From CAZIMM01 sp964540415 (GTDB taxonomy: Bacteria; Bacillota; Clostridia; Oscillospirales; Acutalibacteraceae): 12,507 nucleotides of DNA. The notes under the pieces are model-generated. The model had not been told where the DNA came from. It saw only the letters and a program-made list of their open reading frames with translations, and searched no databases. The stretch is taken from positions 1-12,507 of the forward strand of contig CAZIMM010000065.1 in the NCBI GenBank assembly GCA_964540415.1. Reading direction: 5' to 3'. Made by a program: the position numbers and the translations under genes. Below, in pieces: positions 8,215-12,507 of the stretch (positions are counted from its first letter, which is position 1; each line of letters starts with the position of its first letter).

Positions 8215-9654
8215 TTATATTTTTTTAAATTCAACAAATACACCGTCGCACGAACCGATTTCAAATTCAATTTCCTTTTGCACTTCACGGTTCATTATGA
8301 GCCTGCCGTGTGAGTAAACCTTTACGTTGACGGGCGATTCAAATGCCACCCTCACCTTTTGTGAGGCGGCGGGGTCATAAAGATTTTTGCAGTTGACAAG
8401 CATCATTGCATATGTTCCTGACACGGGATTTTTGAAATATCCAACAAGCATCGAGCTTTCGCTGCACACACTCTTCACAAGAGGAATTCCCGAAAAGCCC
8501 TGCACGGCATTGTTCTTTTTCTGTTTTTCAACGGCAAGAGAAAAATGCGGGTTTTCTTTTTTTGCCGCTGCCGGAACGACACCGAGGCTGCGGTAATTTT
8601 TCAGCACTTCGGAAAGGCTCTGTATCTCGGCATTTATTTTTTTTGCGTAAATGTATTGCTCGGTCAGGTTTCCCTGCCTGTCAAGCATTGCGTAAGCGTC
8701 CTTATCCCAAACAGGTGTGTAGGCAACGTGAATAAGGCTTCTCGCGCCGTAGCACAGTGCCGCGTATACCTGCCATTTTATCTGCTCGAATGTCGGCAAT
8801 GCGTAAATGTGTGAATACCATCTGCCCTGCGTCTGGATATACAGCCAGAAATCCTTGCCGTCCCTGCGGCACACATCGCCCAAGCAATGGTAAGTGTGCA
8901 GACATCCTGCCATTGTTGCCTTGTTTATCGCTTTGAGCGGATGAAACGGGTAAATGTCGGTTGAAATGTAGTCCGCGCCGACCTCCCGTGAATACCGCTC
9001 GACATATTCCCTGTAGCTTTTCGTGCCGAATTGTTTCTTTGTTGCGACACCGGGAAAGAGGTTATTGAACAGGAACTGCTCAGGCAAAGCTGCCCTGTAG
9101 CGCTCATAAAATTTACCCATATAGGGAAAATCCGCAGCGTTCGGCTCATCCCAGCCCGAATCCCCGACCTGAGCCGGTTTTTTGTTGTAGGAATCAAAAA
9201 GTGTGTTGCTGTCGAGGTCTGCGTTCATTATTTCCGGACCGCCCGGCAGAGAGGCATCCTTTGCAATGACGGCAATGCCGTATTTTTCACAGTCAACAAT
9301 GAGTTTGTTCTGAAACTCACCGTTGTCAACGGTTATCAGAAAGTCAAAGCCGCCGTCCGCTACGCGTTCAACATCCGTTTCGGTGAAATTGTCATCGGAA
9401 TAAAACACTGTTGTGCCGATGAGGATTTTGTTTCTGTTCAGATGTCCGTCAACGAGCGCAGTTTCTTTTGTTATTCTGTCACCGAGCTCACCGGAGCGCG
9501 CTTTTTCACGGTCTGCGGCACGAATTACGTCCTCGTTTTCTCCTTTGCCCGGGAACACTGCCGACAGTACGTCAAGCGGCACGGAAATCAGGGAATTGTT
9601 GCTGAAATCGCTTGCTTTTTTTACGGCGCTCTTTATTTTCGTTAACACTGCCAT
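8215..9654 (-). CDS. Putative TIM-barrel glycoside hydrolase of unassigned family
   Basis: A 479-residue protein that I cannot place in a numbered family. Features suggest a clan GH-A-type (beta/alpha)8 enzyme: K-I-L-I-G-T-T-V-F near 77, then F-D-F-L-I-T-V-D (103-110), G-W-D-E-P (167-171) with D169/E170 as catalytic candidates, A-D-Y-I-S-T-D-I-Y-P-F (227-237), F-W-L-Y-I-Q-T-Q-G (269-277), and Y-G-A-R-S-L-I-H-V-A-Y (302-312). A C-terminal beta-rich part (from about 385) resembles the closing domain seen in GH42-like enzymes. There is no signal peptide; the first 35 residues are an amphipathic, Lys-rich stretch of unknown role. The start is the ATG at 9654, with AAGGAG 8 nt upstream, rather than the in-frame GTG at 9663, which overlaps the preceding stop. 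It sits 5 nt after the zinc-ribbon gene and 18 nt before the GH95-like gene. Confidence 0.55.
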   Translation of the reverse strand: MAVLTKIKSAVKKASDFSNNSLISVPLDVLSAVFPGKGENEDVIRAADREKARSGELGDRITKETALVDGHLNRNKILIGTTVFYSDDNFTETDVERVADGGFDFLITVDNGEFQNKLIVDCEKYGIAVIAKDASLPGGPEIMNADLDSNTLFDSYNKKPAQVGDSGWDEPNAADFPYMGKFYERYRAALPEQFLFNNLFPGVATKKQFGTKSYREYVERYSREVGADYISTDIYPFHPLKAINKATMAGCLHTYHCLGDVCRRDGKDFWLYIQTQGRWYSHIYALPTFEQIKWQVYAALCYGARSLIHVAYTPVWDKDAYAMLDRQGNLTEQYIYAKKINAEIQSLSEVLKNYRSLGVVPAAAKKENPHFSLAVEKQKKNNAVQGFSGIPLVKSVCSESSMLVGYFKNPVSGTYAMMLVNCKNLYDPAASQKVRVAFESPVNVKVYSHGRLIMNREVQKEIEFEIGSCDGVFVEFKKI

Positions 9655-9659
9655 TTTCT

Positions 9660-10121
9660 TCACTCCTTAACAGCTTCTACCTCAAGCATTTCAATCATTG
9701 CCTGCATCTCATCGGAGACAGTTTTTTCATTTGCAAGCATGGCTCTGCGCTCATTGAGGGCGATGTACATTTTTTCACGTTTCTCGCCAATTATGTCGTA
9801 TAAGAAATACGGAATCAGCGAGATAACCTTCTTGAAGGTTTCAAAGGCACAATAGAGGAAAAGCACACGGCGGTATACGACCTTGCTGTTCTGCGACCAA
9901 GGCGCGGGAGAAATTTCCGCCTTATATCCCGACCATTTGAACACGACAACCGTCATCAGTGCATTCAGCGGTGTCAGGGTGCTTCTTATAAGGTCCGGGA
10001 GCAGCCCCACGGTAAAACTTTTTTTGAAATCCGCATACATCAGATTTGTTTTGCATTGCGGGCAATACTGGCTGATATTATAGATATGCAGCTTCGTACC
10101 GCATTTCGGACACCGTGTCAT
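9660..10121 (-). CDS. Small zinc-ribbon protein with hydrophobic segments, unknown function
   Basis: A 153-residue protein. The N-terminus is a four-cysteine zinc ribbon: C-P-K-C at residues 4-7 and C-P-Q-C at 20-23. Two hydrophobic stretches follow, at about 38-61 (L-L-P-D-L to V-V-V-F) and 82-111 (V-L-F-L-Y to F-L-Y-D-I-I), and could be membrane-associated helices. The last 40 residues are charged, Met-rich and probably helical or coiled. I do not recognise a family. A textbook AGGAGG site lies 7 nt before the ATG, so it should be well translated. It is the second gene of the operon, between the AraC regulator and the hydrolases, with a 19-nt gap before it and 5 nt after it. A regulatory, membrane-docking or assembly role are all possible. 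None is shown by the sequence. Confidence 0.8.
   Translation of the reverse strand: MTRCPKCGTKLHIYNISQYCPQCKTNLMYADFKKSFTVGLLPDLIRSTLTPLNALMTVVVFKWSGYKAEISPAPWSQNSKVVYRRVLFLYCAFETFKKVISLIPYFLYDIIGEKREKMYIALNERRAMLANEKTVSDEMQAMIEMLEVEAVKE
9663..9668 (-). promoter_or_regulatory. Ribosome binding site of the TIM-barrel hydrolase gene
   Basis: AAGGAG on the minus strand, 8 nt before the ATG at 9654, lies within the last codons of the zinc-ribbon gene. This implies coupled translation and decides between the GTG at 9663 and the ATG at 9654. Confidence 0.8.
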
Positions 10122-10128
10122 TTTTACA

Positions 10129-10134
10129 CCTCCT
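10129..10134 (-). promoter_or_regulatory. Strong ribosome binding site of the zinc-ribbon gene
   Basis: A perfect AGGAGG on the minus strand, 7 nt before the ATG at 10121, is the strongest such site in the operon. Confidence 0.85.
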
Positions 10135-10140
10135 GAAAGA

Positions 10141-11013
10141 TTATCTCGTTGTTTTGCTGCTGTTTTCCATTTCTCTCAGTGCAATTCTGTATTGTCCCGG
10201 TGTGGTATTGTATATCTTTTTGAATGCATCGATGTAATTATCCGGCTTTTTCCAGCCCATCTGCACGGCAATCTGTCCGACAGTAAGCCGGGTTTGCAGC
10301 AGAGGTATTGATTTGTCTATCCTTTCCTCAAGCAGATACTGCTGAATCGTTTTTCCGAAATATTCGCGGAAAACCCGGCAGATATATGTGTGTGAATACC
10401 CCATTGCTACGGCAATATCCTCAATGCTTGTATTCTGATATGCAGGGTTGAGAAAGTGACGTATCAGATTGACAAGGCAGTCGGGCAAAGCACGTTCTTC
10501 ATTGAAGCAGCTGTAAATGTACTGGCCGAGCAGTTCTGTGACAATGCTCTTTTTGATTATACTCACAAGCTTTTCATCCTCGGGCTTCGGCAGGAGCGTG
10601 TCGCCGAAAAAGGGAAAATCCACCCTTCTTTCAAGGTCACCGATATACTTTTCCGACAGATGAAATGCCGGAGGCTCCGGGGAGTCTGTAATTCTGTTCA
10701 GCAGGTCCGCGTCAAGGCTTATGCAGGCGTCGATAAGCATCGCTTCGGGCACATATATATCGCGCACCCTGTGCCCGGAAGGTCCGTTTGGAAAAGCGCT
10801 GTGGCTGTCCCCCGGCCTGAAAATAACAACATCTCCCGCTTTGGGAATAACCGGCCTTTCGTTAATTATGTGTGTAAAGTTGCTTTCAAGGGTTATTACA
10901 ATTTCATAGTAGCTGTGCGTGTGACTTTCAAAATTCATATCTGTGTTATACGCCGAGAATTTTGAAGACCTGAGCTCCGTGCAACGAATACCCTCGTTTG
11001 TTTTTTTGTACAC
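10141..11013 (-). CDS. AraC/XylS-family transcriptional regulator with N-terminal cupin sensor
   Basis: A 290-residue regulator of standard length. The N-terminal half is a cupin-like sugar-sensing domain with H-T-H (31-33), Y-Y-E-I-V, P-K-A-G-D-V-V-I-F (57-65) and P-G-D-S-H (67-71). The C-terminal third is the paired helix-turn-helix DNA-binding domain. The first helix-turn-helix (about 196-217) has I-E-D-I-A-V-A-M-G-Y-S; the second (about 244-266) has V-G-Q-I-A-V-Q-M-G-W. The closing motif T-T-P-G-Q-Y-R (270-276) matches the family signature. The start is taken as GTG at 11013, because GGGAGG lies 7 nt upstream. A TTG 30 nt further out would bury that site inside the gene. It is the first gene of the six-gene operon and faces the GH123-like gene across 462 bp. 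It probably activates both, plus itself, in response to a sugar. Confidence 0.95.
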   Translation of the reverse strand: MYKKTNEGIRCTELRSSKFSAYNTDMNFESHTHSYYEIVITLESNFTHIINERPVIPKAGDVVIFRPGDSHSAFPNGPSGHRVRDIYVPEAMLIDACISLDADLLNRITDSPEPPAFHLSEKYIGDLERRVDFPFFGDTLLPKPEDEKLVSIIKKSIVTELLGQYIYSCFNEERALPDCLVNLIRHFLNPAYQNTSIEDIAVAMGYSHTYICRVFREYFGKTIQQYLLEERIDKSIPLLQTRLTVGQIAVQMGWKKPDNYIDAFKKIYNTTPGQYRIALREMENSSKTTR

Positions 11014-11020
11014 AATTATT

Positions 11021-11026
11021 CCTCCC
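11021..11026 (-). promoter_or_regulatory. Ribosome binding site supporting a GTG start of the AraC gene
   Basis: GGGAGG on the minus strand lies 7 nt before the GTG at 11013-11011. No ATG is available nearby, so a GTG initiation codon is the best reading. Confidence 0.8.
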
Positions 11027-11126
11027 GGAGTGCTTTTCGGCAAATTCGGTCGATTCTCTTCAGCCCTGAAAAAAGCCGGTTATTGTCTCAATCAAACTTT
11101 CCGAATATGCCCCTGACAATGATAAC

Positions 11127-11135
11127 AGTATAACA
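11127..11135 (-). promoter_or_regulatory. Candidate extended -10 promoter of the AraC operon
   Basis: The minus strand reads TGTTATACT, a TGn extended -10 joined to TATACT (5 of 6 to TATAAT). No good -35 lies at the expected distance, as is common for extended -10 promoters or activator-dependent ones. It would give a leader of roughly 105 nt before the GTG. Confidence 0.4.
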
Positions 11136-11267
11136 AACGAAAAAATTTTTTCAGATTTTAATCATGTAAAGAATATCATAACAATGTATTTTATGCAATC
11201 CAAAAAAAATGAAAAGGATAAAGTTCGGGGATAATTCACAGAAATTAGAAAAGAAATGGGGATTTAT

Positions 11268-11290
11268 ACATTCGATGAATATACGAATGT
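11268..11290. promoter_or_regulatory. Candidate operator: 7-bp inverted repeat with 9-nt spacer
   Basis: ACATTCG (11268-11274) and CGAATGT (11284-11290) are perfect inverted copies. The centre lies about 87 bp upstream of the GH123-like gene's -35 and about 140 bp from the AraC -10, a position suited to an activator serving both promoters. A related half, CGAATAT, occurs at 11102-11108. AraC proteins often prefer direct repeats, so another regulator is possible. Confidence 0.35.
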
Positions 11291-11365
11291 TGTCTCTCAG
11301 ATTTTTTAAAAAAAGGTTATCGCTTCTTTTACACAAAAAATCGGCAGGGCATCATAGTTTTTTCC

Positions 11366-11394
11366 TTGATTTTACTGTTCATATTTGCTAATAT
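11366..11394 (+). promoter_or_regulatory. Candidate promoter of the GH123-like gene
   Basis: TTGATT (11366-11371) and TAATAT (11389-11394) are separated by exactly 17 nt. A TGC precedes the second hexamer, giving an extended -10. Transcription would start near 11401 and leave a leader of about 75 nt. Each hexamer matches consensus at 4 of 6 positions. Confidence 0.5.
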
Positions 11395-11460
11395 AGATTT
11401 TGAAGTCAGCAGTTTGCTTTCCAAGCTGCACAGGTGAGCTGTCATTTTGAATATGAGGCA

Positions 11461-11467
11461 AAAGGAG
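11461..11467 (+). promoter_or_regulatory. Ribosome binding site of the GH123-like gene
   Basis: AAAGGAG lies 8 nt before the ATG at 11476 and supports this start over other in-frame codons. Confidence 0.8.
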
Positions 11468-11475
11468 ATGCAAAA

Positions 11476-12507
11476 ATGGTTTCTTTGTTCAAGCGTACGG
11501 TTTCAATTATGTATGCGCTTTTCTTCCTTCTTCTTCAGTCGGTCGGCATTACCGGCGATTTCGGCGGCGTTCATAAAGCAATGGGTTGGTTCTCCTACGA
11601 CTTTGCCTATTCAACGGAAAAAATCCTGCCCGACGACAGGCTGGGGCACGATTCAACCTTTGAAATGCACCTCGCGAAAAAAGAGCGTGAGGCGTGCCAG
11701 TTCTCTGTTCGTGCCCGCTACGGCGAAGACGATGTTTCGGTTGAGCTGAGTGATTTCGTCAATGATAACGGAGATGTGCTCAGCGCCCAGATCTACAAAG
11801 AAATTACTGTTCCGTGGGGCAGCAACGCGGTTGAAAAAGCCGATATTCCGGATGCGCTCGTGCCTTACGGCGGCGAAAAGTTCCACACAACCTACCATGT
11901 GAACAACACGTTTTACATTGAAGTGAAGAGTGATGCAAACACTCCCGCCGGAACATACAACGCAACAATCAAAATTATATCCCGCAAAGAGGAGCAGAGT
12001 CTTGAAGCGAAAATCACTGCAACGGTGTGGGATTTCACTCTTCCGGACGACCCCGGAATGGACACGGCGATGGGCATTTTCGGCAGCACTTTCTTCACGC
12101 TCAACGGTCTGCCCGCCTCAATTTACGGTCACAACGGCTATTCCTCGTTCCAGCCTCTTACCGCTGAGCAGAGAGCGGTATATAAACAATATTATGATTT
12201 GCTGCTTGAGCACGGCATTTCCGCCTATGTTCTGCCATATGACATAATGAGCGAGGAGGCAGAGGAATACATGGACAATCCGCGCGTCACCTCCTTCTGC
12301 ATACCGTATTCATATGACGATGCAACGCTTACGGCATATTACAGCAGAGTCTGCGAAAAGCCGGAATGGGCGGAAAAGGCATATTTTTATCCCATTGATG
12401 AGCCGCGAACAACCGAGCACGCCGCGCAGTATAAGGCGATAACCGACAGGCTCGGCAGGCTTTGCCCGGGCTACAATATGGTAACGCCGTTTTTTTCACT
12501 CGAAATC
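11476..12507 (+). CDS. GH123/DUF4091-like glycoside hydrolase, N-terminal 344 residues (3' truncated by window end)
   Basis: The frame stays open to the last base, so the C-terminus is missing. It starts M-V-S-L-F-K-R followed by a hydrophobic stretch to about residue 27, which looks like a signal peptide or signal anchor, so the enzyme is probably exported. Residues about 40-195 form a beta-sandwich typical of the family, with R-E-A-C-Q-F-S-V near 72-79, then T-P-A-G-T-Y-N-A-T-I and the linker V-W-D-F-T-L-P-D-D-P. The catalytic barrel then begins (M-G-I-F-G-S). Y-F-Y-P-I-D-E-P contains D308-E309, matching the Asp-Glu pair that GH123 beta-N-acetylgalactosaminidases use for substrate-assisted catalysis. 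DUF4091 relatives share this fold, and most have no tested activity, so the substrate is open. It is transcribed away from the AraC operon and probably shares its regulator. Confidence 0.78.
   Translation, partial: MVSLFKRTVSIMYALFFLLLQSVGITGDFGGVHKAMGWFSYDFAYSTEKILPDDRLGHDSTFEMHLAKKEREACQFSVRARYGEDDVSVELSDFVNDNGDVLSAQIYKEITVPWGSNAVEKADIPDALVPYGGEKFHTTYHVNNTFYIEVKSDANTPAGTYNATIKIISRKEEQSLEAKITATVWDFTLPDDPGMDTAMGIFGSTFFTLNGLPASIYGHNGYSSFQPLTAEQRAVYKQYYDLLLEHGISAYVLPYDIMSEEAEEYMDNPRVTSFCIPYSYDDATLTAYYSRVCEKPEWAEKAYFYPIDEPRTTEHAAQYKAITDRLGRLCPGYNMVTPFFSLEI

Larger units (their letters stand above)
11014..11475. other. Divergent regulatory region between the AraC operon and the GH123-like gene
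   Basis: This 462-bp AT-rich stretch holds no convincing gene. It contains an extended -10 for each direction, a 7-bp inverted repeat between them, and a perfect 14-bp palindrome of A6T6 type (11139-11152) that would bend DNA. TTCAG-CC-CTGAA (11059-11070) lies in the presumed leader of the AraC message. The layout fits regulation of both units by the AraC protein. Confidence 0.7.

Noticed and set aside
9031..9645. A 204-codon open frame on the plus strand opposite the TIM-barrel hydrolase
   Set aside because: It is a shadow of the minus-strand gene: Cys- and Val-rich composition without domain motifs or a ribosome binding site, while the minus frame has clear motifs and operon context.
9655..9663. 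GTG start of the TIM-barrel hydrolase at 9663
   Set aside because: It overlaps the stop of the zinc-ribbon gene, and AAGGAG is spaced correctly only for the ATG at 9654.
10456..10965. A 169-codon open frame on the plus strand opposite the AraC gene
   Set aside because: The minus frame is an unmistakable AraC regulator, and the plus frame has no family features.
11014..11043. TTG start of the AraC gene, ten codons upstream
   Set aside because: The GGGAGG element would then lie inside the coding region, and it is ideally spaced for the GTG at 11013.
11139..11152. Perfect 14-bp palindrome GAAAAAATTTTTTC as a terminator or operator
   Set aside because: It has no loop or GC stem, and A6T6 tracts are common in AT-rich promoters; at most it bends DNA.

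Overview
The window looks like a carbohydrate-utilisation locus from a Gram-positive anaerobe, most likely a gut or rumen Clostridia member known only from a metagenome assembly. This rests on strong AGGAGG-type ribosome binding sites, tightly packed operons of cytoplasmic-looking glycoside hydrolases, an AraC/XylS regulator, G+C of about one half by eye, and a run of 10 N that marks a scaffold join. The organism is inferred from style only; no RNA marker gene is present.

Layout. Left (1-3366, + strand): the C-terminal end of a sialate O-acetylesterase-family esterase with an added carbohydrate-binding-like domain, then a complete GH78 alpha-L-rhamnosidase. A 361-bp convergent gap (3367-3727) holds a long hairpin. 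Centre (3728-11013, - strand): six genes in one tight operon with gaps of only 5 to 21 nt. In transcription order they are an AraC regulator, a small zinc-ribbon protein, an unassigned TIM-barrel-type hydrolase, a GH95/DUF5703-like hydrolase interrupted by the N gap, a sugar phosphate isomerase/epimerase-type TIM barrel, and a Gfo/Idh/MocA oxidoreductase. Right (11476-12507, + strand): the first 344 codons of a divergently transcribed GH123/DUF4091-like hydrolase with a signal-peptide-like start. The 462-bp divergent region between the last two blocks carries candidate promoters for both directions and a 7-bp inverted repeat between them.

How it may work (inference). An outer esterase and a secreted GH123-like enzyme trim a decorated, probably rhamnose-containing glycan. 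Oligosaccharides are then imported by a transporter that is not in the window. The rhamnosidase, the GH95-like enzyme and the TIM-barrel enzyme, all without evident signal peptides, would act inside the cell. The oxidoreductase and isomerase pair would process an unusual released sugar, or could cleave glycosides by the oxidation and elimination route known for Gfo/Idh/MocA and TIM-barrel pairs. The AraC protein probably senses a sugar and controls both its own operon and the divergent gene.

The most unusual parts are the co-operonic pair of divergent hydrolases, the linked redox/isomerase pair, and the zinc-ribbon protein placed between the regulator and the enzymes. The N gap breaks the reading frame of the GH95-like gene only artificially.
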